Source of the DNA: Nymphaea colorata
Lineage: Eukaryota > Streptophyta > Magnoliopsida > Nymphaeales > Nymphaeaceae
Direction: 5' to 3'
Assembly (NCBI RefSeq): GCF_008831285.2
Contig: NC_045143.1
Location: 15,339,151 to 15,403,150, forward strand
DNA length: 64,000 nt
The translations under genes were made by a program, and so were the position numbers. Shown here piece after piece: positions 22,801 to 35,028 of the stretch. Within the stretch, counting starts at the first letter, position 1, and every line of letters begins with the position of its first letter. The notes below the pieces were generated by a model. It was given only the letters and a program-made list of their open reading frames with translations. It had not been told where the DNA came from and ran no database searches.

Positions 22801-25800
22801 CAGCTACAATATTTGATGATGAAGATCTTGAATGTTTCAACCTTGAAGCTGAAACAACAGAAGGCTTTGTTGATGAAGGAGAGTCTGCTAATGCTATTGC
22901 TGGTGCTGAATATGTTGGTGAGGATCTTCCAATTCTTGACGATGAAGATGAAGATGAAGATGATGAAGATTATGAATGATGAATCATTATATGTATCGAA
23001 CCACTTAAGAGTTATCTATGGTTGTTGAACACTTGAATGTTGTATCATGTATGACTTTATCACTTTATGACTTATGCTTTGTTGATTGAAATTGAATGAT
23101 ATTGTTATGAATTTTGATGTCTATGAAGTATGAATGATGAACCGTGAACACATAATTTTATAGCATTTAGCAATAATAAGTCTATCATTATCTAAAACAT
23201 GTTTTCTATGAAGAATTTATTATTTTTAATTTTTTCTGATTTTTTTAATGAATTTTTCGATTTTTTTTTAATTTTTTCTTATTTATTATTATTATTTTAA
23301 AAAAATTTACGATACGGTTACGATACGTTACGATACGGCGTATCTTAAAGCCCGACCGATACGCCTTACGATACGCGTTTTACAACATTGTCTAGACTAG
23401 AACATAAATCAGGAAACAACTGTCTAAGTATTCCAAGAAGAAGATGGCCAAGGCGCTCATGCCATCGCAAGGCCAGCTGAAGGAAGTCCTCTCTACTCTT
23501 CTTTGTTTTGCTAACCGCCGTCATGAGAGCTGTGGCAACACGCATGGGTAATTGCTATGACCCCTCAGAAACCAAACCAATGTCAATCCTCTTCTCAGTC
23601 ACCGAGTCCTGCATGACACAACGATTAGCAGAAAAAATAAGTTGAATATTCAACTCTTTCGTAATCTTGCTAACTGACAAGAGGTTAAAGGGAAGGTGAG
23701 GAACATGTAAGGCATTGTGAACTAAGAACTTATTTAAAAGTGAGAGACTCTTCCCTGACTATGGAAATAGAGGAACCATCGGCAAGAGAAACTCGTTCCT
23801 GCCCAAACGAGAGCTTATATTCATGAAAAAACTTAGGATTGACGATCATGTGGTGGGTAGCACCACTGTCAACAATCTACTCTCTCATACAAGAATTACC
23901 TTTTTCGTCAGAGATAGCAAGGGACAGATTGACTTTCACATCATCTGATGACTCAACCTGACTAGTTTCAATTCGACTTAGGTATGCACGAAGCTCACAA
24001 ATCTGATCGGCAGATATTGTTGTTTTTCCCCCATTTGGATTAACATCAGAAATAGACTTGTTCCAACTAGAAGCTCTTCCACGACTATTCTTCTTCTCAA
24101 GATGCAAATCCCAACAATACTCCATGGTGTAACCGGTTTTCTTGCAGTGAGTACATTTCCGAGAGGGTCGGGTAGCCCCCATAGGAGCTCGGCTAACAAG
24201 GGCAGACCTCTCACTACATGTGCAAGGAGCCCTCATTTTCCTTGTTATAACAAGACGTCACTGCTCTTCAACCTCAATGCGAGAATAGACATCCTCAATG
24301 CTGACCATAGCTTCTGAATTAAGCATTTGACTTCTAATGCCTTCGATGTCATCACTCAGTCCAGCCAAGAACAAAAACACCTCGTTCCTCCATTCCTTGG
24401 CCCAATGATGCAGCTGGTCTTGGGGACAATTCCAAGTATCATCGAAATAGTAGTCAAGTTCCTCCCATTTTGATTTCAGCGCCGCATAAAAGTTAGCCAC
24501 AGAAAGTTCTCCTTGCCATACAGCATAGACATCTTTCATCAGCTGAGACACACAAACATCTTTCTTCTGCTGACCATACATCTGTTCTAAAATAACCTTA
24601 ATATCTCTGGCAGTCCTCTTACGAAGAATGAGGGGTTGAATATCAGAAGACACAGAGATAACAATCCAGGTTTTGACTTGGTTGTCCTCAAGAAACCACC
24701 TATCCCATGGTGGGCTAGACTCAAATAGTTTAGTTTTCTTCCCATTGACAAAAGCAATTCGCCCCCGATCAACAATCCCCATAGTGATGGCAGCGGACTA
24801 TCGAAGATAATTATCCTTGGAGAGACGAATAATGGTGACTTGAACAGGAATGTTTTCAGTTTTGGAGACCCCAAACATCCTGCCCGGTCAGTACTAGCAG
24901 TCGATGAATTTGATTCAGCCATCACAGTGCAATAACCTTTTCAAAAAAAAAAAAATCAAACAGGGCACCAAGGCTCAAGTCCAAGCAAGTCCAAGCACGA
25001 CGAAGCAATGATGGCAGCTGCGGGCAAAAGCAGGCGATGGAGATAGCAAACTTTGGCGGCAGCAAGATTCTTCATCCAAAACGAACATAAAACTCAGAAC
25101 CTTGTCGGCTCTGATACCATGTTGCAACAGTTTCGTGAAGAACAGTAGAATACAAAGACAAATGTAATGTGGAAAAACCCTCGACTCGAGGGAAAAAAAC
25201 CACGATGGAGATCTCTGGTGCCCACTAGCAGCCGGTCTATCTCGCTCTCTTAATTTTCATTAACTTGAAATAAGGGTTACAAAGGCTTAAATAGAGCTCA
25301 ACATGAACAACAATTCGGATAGGGTCCAAACCCGGACCCACACATACAAACACGTCAACAGAATCAAAGACTAAAGAGTCAACAAACTGTTCAAAATGGT
25401 ACTCAGGCAGACCCTTGTAAAGAATGACTTTAACTTCATTGCCAATTAGAAAGGATGAGGCAGTCCTTAGTAGATTTTCATTGACCAGGACCACTTGAAA
25501 GGTAGTGAATAGTTTTAGTTAAAGCACTTGAGTAAATGGTTAAATTGCAAGGTTCTTAATAAAATTGGGCTGGTGGCAACCATGAGAATTGGACCAAGGC
25601 TGTAGTTTAAGGTAGTTGTGAGACAGCTGGAGAAGCATAAGTTAGTGAATGAGAGAGGAAACATATAACTGTCAATGACGCACTGGCAACCTTATGAAAT
25701 TTTCAAGAATGTATCATATTGCATACTTACTCCATACCCCTATCTGTCCATATTGTCTACTCTTTTTCTAACTTTTGTCCTGTACCATTGTCGTAAGTAG

Positions 25801-28800
25801 ACTTTTCTGTTAGATCTGATTTAGTCCAGAACTTTGTGTTACTTTACAATGATCTATTCTAGTATTGCAAGTCATGTCAAACAGAAAATAAGATGACTGG
25901 TTCTTCTCAACATTGTCAAGCATGGTATTAGAGCCACACGAGAGTGGAAAAAGGGAACTCGGGGTTGGAGGACTTGTGATAAGCATGTGCTGGACTGTGA
26001 TGCTCAAATAAATCTGTTTACCTTCTAAAATTTGGATACATCTGAGGTATGATTTGTTGCATAAAGCCTTAAAGCATAATGTAAAACAAGATTTATGATA
26101 TTCTCATCTAATTTCTTTATCAGATTTTGGAATTTTGCAGGTGTTTTTGGGATTGAAAAATGTTATTTGAAAAAGTTAGTTTTTCACAAATACCATGTCA
26201 TGATACAATAGTTATCTTGTTTTGGATCCAATCCACATGGGCTACAGTAAGCATCTTATGATGTTGATCCAAGCAACCATGTTTGCTGAAATGGCCATGC
26301 TTTCTATCCAGGTATGCAGTCATTCGACATACATAGTAAGTTAAGAACCTGTTAGACAAGGAAACATACTATTTTGACGAAAAGTGAGAACTACATAACA
26401 AATACAAGTACAAATGATATATATATGGATATTCAAAGAGAAAAACATTGATAAAAAGTGTTAAGGACCATGAAATGGCTGTGGAATATGATGCCTGATT
26501 CGTATCCAAAGACAAGAAATAACAGTAATGGACCAAACTCGGAGGTTTACAAGGGGATCAATCCATCCGTATATCACAATCAACAAAGGAAGTACAGCAG
26601 AGATATAACTACCATGTCAAAAACAAACATGCACATAGCACAAAAGAATAACAAAGAAAAAGTCGAAAAGTCATGAATTTTTATGTGATTTTTAGCACTT
26701 AGGACCACATAATGCCAAGCTTATGGGAAGCGAGGAGCTCCCTACACTTGGAATGAATTATAGCACAAATAGTTCACACAGGCTTCTTGGATACGTCTTA
26801 TGAAAAAATAAGACGTATCAAGAAATTAACGATACAGATAACCAATAAGTTGATGTCTTTGTAACTGTTTTAACTGAAAATGTAAATGATTTATTCGACA
26901 AATTTTTATAATAAAATAAAGACAAAATACTTAGTACTTTTTGAATCACTATCACAATCATGGTTCTTCACTTATACATCAGAGAGGTTTCTCATGCGAG
27001 TTTTTCATTTTTTTTCTTAAGAAATGTAGGGAAATACAAGAATTACAAAATATGTGACAAATAAAAGAAAGTTTATGAAATTAGACACTCGTCCACAATT
27101 TTCTACAAAAAATATTAAAAAATAGTATTAAAAATTTTACAAGAAATTGAGAAATGGACAACATACAACTAAAGTACATATAAAAAGGATCTCACTAAAA
27201 CTGGGGAAAAGAATGTAACATTGTGACATAATAATGCCAAGAAGTTTATTATTACGCAATATGCTGAAAATATCATAATATTTTCCTTATAAAAATGTTT
27301 CTTTTTTCTCAGGCGATAGCATTATAATATTTTCAAAATTTCAGTGACAATGATTTGAATGCCACTTCTTGCACATAGCAGATACTACTGAAATGTAACT
27401 AAAAAAGCCAACCGGTGATAGCCTGCCCAAATTGTCTAGAAATTGGAAAGGTAATTTAAGACCAAAAATCACCTTTAGAGAGAAAAGGAACCTTTTATTG
27501 CCGCGCTTTAAAATCTTGAACAATTCAGCAGTAGCTCTAGGGGTCAGACCTGGGTTGCTATCAGAACCATATATTGTATATGTCTTCCCAGAACCAGTTT
27601 GACCGTAAGCAAAAATGCACACGTTATATCCATCCACAGCTGACTGCACCAGATACTGCTTACAAAGAACAAAACCATAGGTTAGACAGCAAAAAGAAAA
27701 GTGTCATCAGAAAAAAAAAATTAAGAAAAATAATAAAATCAAAATAAAACAAAAGATAAGTAACGAAGACTAAGCATACATTAAAGTAAAAAACTAAAAA
27801 TACACCTTTGTATCTTCAAAAACATCCTCTTGAGAAGCACGGGAATCAAAGACGTGATCGTAAATGTATTGTTTTGTTTTTTCAACTTTCCAGAGATGTT
27901 CAACTGTAAATTCATCAAGACTCGTGACTACAGATCTTTCTTTGTCTGCAATTTCTTTGTCAGTTAGAGGACGAAGACGACAATAGACTCGTATCTTTCC
28001 CTTCATATCTGATTTGAGAAGAAAAAAGGAGAAATAGCATGAGAAAGAACACGTTAAGCTATGCACCACAAAGAAAATATATTTTTAAAAAGAAAATGTG
28101 CTAATAGTTTGAATTAACCTTCTATGGTGTTGAAATAACGCTTTCTTAATACTTGTTCCTCCTTGTAAAGTTTCTCAAATTCAATTAGTTGGGCACCTTG
28201 CTTCTTTAAAATTTCAGCAGTCTGTGCATTTTTTCTATCTATATCCTGGTTAAACAGAAAAAGCAAGCTTTAATAACTAAAGGAAAAAACCAGCAGCATT
28301 CACAGCAAGTATAAAGTAAAATATACCTCTTTCATTTCTCTAAGTTCTTCTAACTCTTTTAAACTACTTTGTAATGCGTCAAGCTCATTATTCCTCATGG
28401 TTAGCATAGATTGTGCAACAACCAGCTCCTGTGTAGCCACAGACAATCTTTTCTCCAACTCAGATATTTGAATCTTGAGTTTCTCTTGCTCTTGCACTGA
28501 CTTTTTCTCAAGAATGTCCATCTGTGATGATCAAATAACCACAATATGAATATATATATATATATACATACATAAATCTAGCAAACTAGTAAGGAATGGA
28601 GGAAACTGGTAACTTAGAATTTAAGATAACTACAACAAGAATAAAGAGTACATTCTTCGCAAAGAATAAAAAAGTTGTGGAATGAGAACAAAAAATTGTT
28701 AGCAAATTATCAAGTGGGTGAGCTTTTAAAATTTTTTAATTAGTAAATTAATCTGGGCATATGACAAACAATGAAAGTCCAAAAGAATATGGTTGAAAAA

Positions 28801-31615
28801 GGTACAGAGGAGATGAGAACTTCTGTAAACTAAATGGACGACTTTTCTTTCACTAAGAAAACAAATGAAATCACAGATATGTTCACATTTCAGCGCGATT
28901 TTTTTTAGAATGGCATGCCAGTTTCTGAAGACATGCAAAATATTTTTGGTGAGGCACAAATAGCGGGTCATACCTCCTCAGATTTTTTTCTTTCTAGCCA
29001 GAGTACTTTCTGCTCCAGCAGATGCTTTTCATTTGCCAGTTTCTTGGTAATTTCCTTGGCAGCGAGCACATCCTCCAGATGTGCCTTTGGTTCTGCTCTC
29101 AGTTTCATGTGTGTCTGTGTTCCAAGACCAAATTAGCTAAATGCTCAATTTTACTGAAAAAAAGTACTTTCTGCTCCTGCAGCTTATTTTACCAGGTTCC
29201 TGGTCGTCTCCTTGGCAGCAAGCAGATCCTTTGAATGTGCCTTCAGCTCCTCGTCCAATTTTGTGTGCATCTGTAATCCAACATGATGTTAGTTAAATTA
29301 TGAATTCTACTGCCAATTAATACAACTATAACTGCCTTTTACTACAAAGACCTAAAAGCCACATTTATGTTTCTTTCCTCTTACATTATATACTGAGGGT
29401 GTGTCAATTCCACCAACACAGCTGCGAGTGTCCGTCAAAATTACTACATCACTTTTATTTGTTGACATCGAGCCATTGTCCAAACCCATTTCGAACTTCA
29501 CTTGCACATTATTCTTCATGGTCAAGGCATCCTGTGAATAGGTTATACAATATTCAATATAACTGCAGCCTCTTCACATATGTAGCCATAACATAAAATC
29601 ACATCCCAGACAGTCTATCCTTAGAAGCAAGAGGCCAAAGTACCTGCAATGCAGAATCTTTTTCATCACAGAGCATCTTGTATCTATCACGCTCAGCCAT
29701 AATATCCTCAAGATTTTGCCTCTCTGACTGTAGAGAAAATTTTAATCGCTCTAACTCCTCTTGCATTTCTACTTCTCTCTTTTGTTTTTCCTGTAGTTCT
29801 TCTAGAAACTACAAATTGAAAGGGAACAAACATGAGAAAACACTACAAAAAGCTGAACCTGAAGTTTAAAATTCACCGTAAATCTGCCCGAAATATAAAG
29901 TAGCATGATTTAAGTACATAAGCAGGATTTCAGCTGTCATAGAAGTATCCACGTCAACATTATTAAGCAAGTCAAAATTGCAATAGTGAGGGCTCCTCAT
30001 GAGCAAAAACAACCAATGCAACATTCTCAAAAGTGGAATGCATGAAGCATTATGATGATGTCAACTTACATACTACTAAATACAAGCACAACATTATTCA
30101 AATAAAATAGCTAAAACCTAAAAATTTTTTCATTACGTTGAATTAAAAAGCACAAACTGAAAAACATTATTTACCTCAGAACTAAATAAAGTTGATCATC
30201 AACAAGCTCTGTTGGATCACAAATGGAAGCAAGTGATGCAGGACGAGATGGACACATTACTTGCACATGGTACATGGGATCTAATTTTCCCCAGTGATGC
30301 TATTATTGTTGGATGTAAGTCGGTCTATGCCATTAAATACGATTTGAATGTGGTTGTTGAATGATACAAAGCAAGCCCGAACAGAAAAATTCAAATTGAA
30401 AGAGAAAAAAAAAACACTTTGTGTAGTCAGTGTATATATATCACATCTAGATATGGTCAGGGCCTCAAATCCCCACTGCGATTACAGGTTGTTTTGGTCG
30501 ATATAGAAAGTCTCAACAATCTTTAGGAAATCTTCATTGAGCTAATCACTAACAGCAAATGAACAGAACATTAAAATTCGAGGAAGCATACTATACTGAA
30601 GAATTAAACAATGTGAAAATAACTGACCATAATAATACTTTTCCAACTTGGTATAAACATCAGACACTTAGAATGACAAAGTTAATGGGAAATAAGTTTT
30701 CAGAACCTCTTACATAGTAGACCAGCATTATGGTTGGGTTAAGGGAAGCAAATTAATGTCAATCCATGAAAGGATTAAAAACATCAACTTACACAATCAG
30801 CTTTTCTTTGAGATTGTTCAACTGCATTTGTTAATTCTTCTAAACGCTTTTCGTATGCATCCACAGAAGGAACTCTAGGAGACTGTGAGATATCTCCCTG
30901 CACGGAGGCGCTGGCTATCGACCGAGCCTTTGAGTACCTACGCAGCATTACATCATTTATGTGTGTCTGAAGGGCTACACATATTTCCTCTCCCTATAAG
31001 GTAACAGCCATATATAGGAATCAGAAAGAGTATAAATGAGCTAATACTTTGAAAGATACAAATCATAGAACACCCAAAAAAACTGTAGCACAAATGCACC
31101 TGTTTAGTTTCAAACTGGAAAATATGAAGTACACCAGCAACTCTCATCTTAAAGAAGACAGCAGTGTTGCTACTGCCAAATTGCATAATGTCCCTCAACT
31201 CAGCGGAATGCAGATATTCCTTTGGGACTGGACGGAAGAAATGAACCTGTAATTTTACACAATCAGTCTTGAAGGTTTTAGCAAGTACAACAGAACTAGA
31301 AAATCTAAACATGCAAGATAAGAATGACAAACCCCACGCTTGTTGATGCCTAGTATAATCCGACCAGGAAGAAGTCCTATGGGGTCATCGATCTTGCGAA
31401 CAGCAAAGAAAATTGAGTTTCCATAAGGAAGAGTTTTTAATATTCGAAGGAACTGCTGCCTTGCATCATCTCTTGACAAGTGCTCCTGTGAAGGTCAACA
31501 AAATCCCCTTTCACTAAATCCAATCAAATCCAACTAGGTAAGACAACCTCAAGCATATAAATGAATATAAATGTGTTGTCATGGGCAAGGATACACATAA
31601 GATCAAAGGAAGATG

Positions 31616-31665
<50 letters not shown>

Positions 31666-34600
31666 ACTTCCATAGGCACCAGTAAAAATGCATCCCAAAT
31701 GAAAAAATTATCAAACAAATACAGATAGAGGGCAACTACAAGTACTTAGAAACTAACTTAAATTGTCCAAGAAATGGATAAAGCAGGCATAGGAGGCCAA
31801 AAACTGAAGAAGACATAACTAAATTATCTCAGAACTGAAATAGGATTAATCTTCATTGTGAGACTAAAGGAGCATGTACCAGAAAAGAATAATAAAAATT
31901 TAACACATATATAATAGCATCTTCATCTGTCACAAGGATGCAGGTGCAGATGTCACATTTCTCAAAGAAAAAAACAAAAAAGTCGGATGCAGGTGCAGTA
32001 ATGGCAGACACACATAAGTACATGCGCAGTTACATGCTTATAGACATATATCATAATGCCCCAACCGAAGACTGACATGAATGCTTGTTTGGCAGTCCCT
32101 AATCTGCCACATAGTTTCACACTTTGCACCCTAAAAATGCCACGAACCCTAGATAACCATAGGCACACAGGCATATAAACCCAAGGCTGACTCGGGTGTT
32201 TAATCTTGCAGATTCTAAACCACCCGCCATTAGTAGATATTGGTATATAAACCCCTAAAGATTTACACATGTATTTATATTTACATTTATATTATATATA
32301 CATATAGACACAGAAATTGATAGGTTTCAGATTCTTAGATGGTAGTTCTTAAGAAACTATTTCAGCCCTTGAATTTTTTTTTTTAGAGATTGGTGGCTGA
32401 GGGAAAAAAGAAAGAAGAGAGAAAAAGTTGTGACTTAATACTAGATGATGAAAATGCCCTATGGACAAAATCAAAAGCCGAGATGGTTTCTTATGAGTCT
32501 AGGACCAAAGGCTCTCTCTCTCTCTCAAGCTATATATCATATATATATATAGTCCCTGAATGGTGACTCTACAATTGCTTGACATCAAGGGACACCAAAG
32601 GATCGCTATCCGATCTGATGCCATTAGACGGCCATCGTCGTTTTTTTTTTAGAAAAAAAACATAAGATGCTCCTTCTCCCGCTCACTACAGGCTCTCTCT
32701 CTCTCTCTCTCTCTTTTAAAACCCTGTTCTTGCCCTCTCTCTCTTGCTCTCGTTCTCCCTGCCTCCTGCTCTCATCCTCCCTCTTTTGCTCATCATCCAT
32801 TGCCCCTCACCTCCCTTGTCAGCCCCTCCCTTTCTTGCTCTCGTGAGAGGGTCATTCTCACTCGCTCTTGCTCTCTCGCCCTAGGTTTTCGATGAGAGCT
32901 GATCAATGGGGAAGTCACTCAAGAGGACCCAGATCAAAGAATTAGGTGCAAAGGCTACTGCTGCTGTTGGTGGTGGTGGCATCATATTAGCTATCACTGC
33001 TAAAAACATTACTATGGAAGGGTTTTGCATTTGCAATTGTGGGTTCCATGATTCTGCACCTTTGAACCCAAAGGAGAGATTTGTCTACATCTGGGGCAAC
33101 TGTGAGACCCAGTGCCCAGGGCAGTGCACCTAGCCTTTCCACCAGCCTCTTTATGGGCCTCAAACTCCAACACTGGTAGCACCAAATGGTGATGTGGGTG
33201 TTGCTGGTATGATCATCAACATTGCTGGTCCAATGGCTGGGGCAGTGACCAATGTCACAACTATCGTTCTCGGGTTTTCAAGATTTTTCTTTTTTTTTTT
33301 GACGACAAAGTTGTTTTTCTCAAGAAAATCTCGGGAAAAACTTGGAAAATTTAAAAAATAAAAAAATTAGGTATAAATGAAATAAATGAGAAACTAATAG
33401 GAAAAAAAATAAGACTATATAATAGTGATAAAAGGAATGTTTTAATAATAATAAAAATGATGAAATTAATTCAGTCTAAGTTTATATTTGAAACCATCAT
33501 AAGATCAACACTAAAAAGTAGAAAAAATCAGAAAAAAATCGCGAAATAAACACGATAATAACGCGATAAATATTTTTTCCTTTTTCTCAAAATATCACGA
33601 TATTTTCCCTTTTTTCGTTTTTCTTATTTTTCGCATTAATATCACGATATTTTTGAAAATATCACGATATCTATGACACTGGAAAATAAGCAACCCCTTT
33701 GGGAATGGTTACTTCCAAGGGCCCCAATCTGCAGCTTCAGAAGCAATTTCTGCCTGCCCTGGAGTTTAAGGCAAAGAAGGTTATCTTGGCTATGTTGGAG
33801 AGCTGTTGAACGACCCTGATACTGATGGTAGCTGCAATGCACACGGTGTGAATGGCCGCAAGCACTTGCTGCCCGTCATGTAGAATCCCCAAACCTCTTT
33901 GTGTTTCACTCTCTTGATTCTTCATCTCTTGTGGGTTGTGATATGTGCCTCATGTACAGATAAATTTCATGCAGTACCTATGAAATTTGTTGCTTGTTGC
34001 AGTTGTTTCTTTCGTTTTTCCTCTCTTGAACTTGTTTTTTACTGAGATTAACTCATACGAACACGTTCAAGTCGTATGGGAGAGAATCAAAGATGGAATG
34101 CAGTTGACAAGGCATCGGATCAGACACATTAATGTAGACAGTAACATATGACTAGTTCTGGTGAAGAAATGATAAAGGCAGAATGTCAAACCAAAAACCC
34201 TAGATTATGTCACTATCTCCAGTTCATCTTTAAATTGAAAATAGAGAGGTCTCTCCTTAAGTCGGAGCCCTCAAAAGTCAACAAAATAGTTCAAGTCTTA
34301 AGTAAGAAGATTAGTAAATAATACCAAAAAAAACACTAAGATGTTCTTTCTTTTCAATTGGTGATTACTTGGATCTCACTCCTTGGGGCTTCTGTTATTT
34401 TTGTTCCTTTCTCCTATCTGAAGAGACGACTCTCGTGAACCATCTTTCATGAAATAATGTTGTGTGGCAGTGCAGGTCTATTTGCAAGACCAATCTCACT
34501 CAATTGAAAATTCGTGTAAATTTTACTCATTGTTTAATTTTCAACATAGATCAGACTTCCTGAGTTTAAGAATTTGTACACGAACTAAACATGGCTTCAG

Positions 34601-34989
34601 ACTCTTCTTCCACCTTCACAACATGAGAGGACATTGGCATGTTACAAAGTGATATTATTTTACTTGGGCGAGCCCTAATCGAAAATCTGAGGTGAAAGCG
34701 ACAATGAGTGTCGCGAGGCGCTCACGAGAGCAAAAGAGGGAGGGATAGAGGAGGGAGGTGAGACATGAGAGGGAGAGGGAGGACAAGGAGAGAGCAAAAG
34801 AGGGAGGGACTAATAAGGGATGTGAGAAGGGGAGGATGAGGGGCAAGGGATGAGAGCTAGAGATGGATGGTGAGAGCAAGGGAGAGAGAGAGAGTGAGTG
34901 AGTGAGGGCCTCTCGTGAGTGGGGGAAGGAGCAGCTTGCATTTATTTAAATAAACAACGATGGCCATCCGATGGCATCACCATTCAGGG

Positions 34990-35028
<39 letters not shown>

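Larger units (their letters stand above)
19888..23390 (+). mobile_element. hAT element (3.5 kb) nested in Copia-1
   Basis: Ends CAGTGTTGTA and TACAACATTG (one mismatch) are flanked by perfect 8-bp duplications TCTAGACT (19880-19887 and 23391-23398). Subterminal DNA is packed with CGTATCGTACGATACG-like palindromes, including two copies of a 39-bp unit from 19899. The interior carries a BED-finger/DUF659/hAT-dimerisation transposase on the plus strand with several nonsense changes. Confidence 0.95.
16797..25360 (-). mobile_element. Copia-1: Ty1/copia LTR retrotransposon, nested hAT inside
   Basis: About 8.56 kb, of which 3.5 kb is a later hAT insertion. It is flanked by 5-bp duplications GAATC (16792-16796 and 25361-25365). 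LTRs lie at 16797-17042 and 25120-25360, with primer-binding site TGGTATCAGAGC next to the 5' LTR and a polypurine tract next to the 3' LTR. Gene order on the minus strand is gag, protease (DSGA), integrase, RT (YVDD), RNase H, i.e. copia type. Coding frames carry stops and shifts. It is in the same orientation as KCBP, within an intron of the motor domain. Confidence 0.95.
32551..34992. mobile_element. Long-TIR element carrying an EXORDIUM-like gene fragment (Pack-type candidate)
   Basis: Two imperfect inverted arms of about 350 bp (32551-32905 and about 34650-34992) face each other. Outer ends are GTCCCTGAATGGTGA and TCACCATTCAGGGAT; the arms share TGATGCCAT, GGCCATCGT, GCTCCTTC and a long CT-rich block ending near TTTTCGAT. 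One arm has an extra about 55 bp near its end. Between them lies an EXORDIUM-like pseudogene with part of its 3' flank and no transposase. Both outer ends abut AT dinucleotide runs, so a 9-bp duplication (TATATATAT) is possible but not provable. Long arms plus host gene fragment match Pack-MULE organisation. Confidence 0.6.

Noticed and set aside
32906-33133. EXORDIUM-like frame as a functional small gene
   Set aside because: It lacks the signal peptide and N-terminal half, stops early, and the rest of the domain continues beyond a stop and an inserted element.
32551-34992. LTR pair flanking the EXORDIUM fragment
   Set aside because: The two flanks match only in inverted orientation, so they are TIR-like arms, not LTRs.
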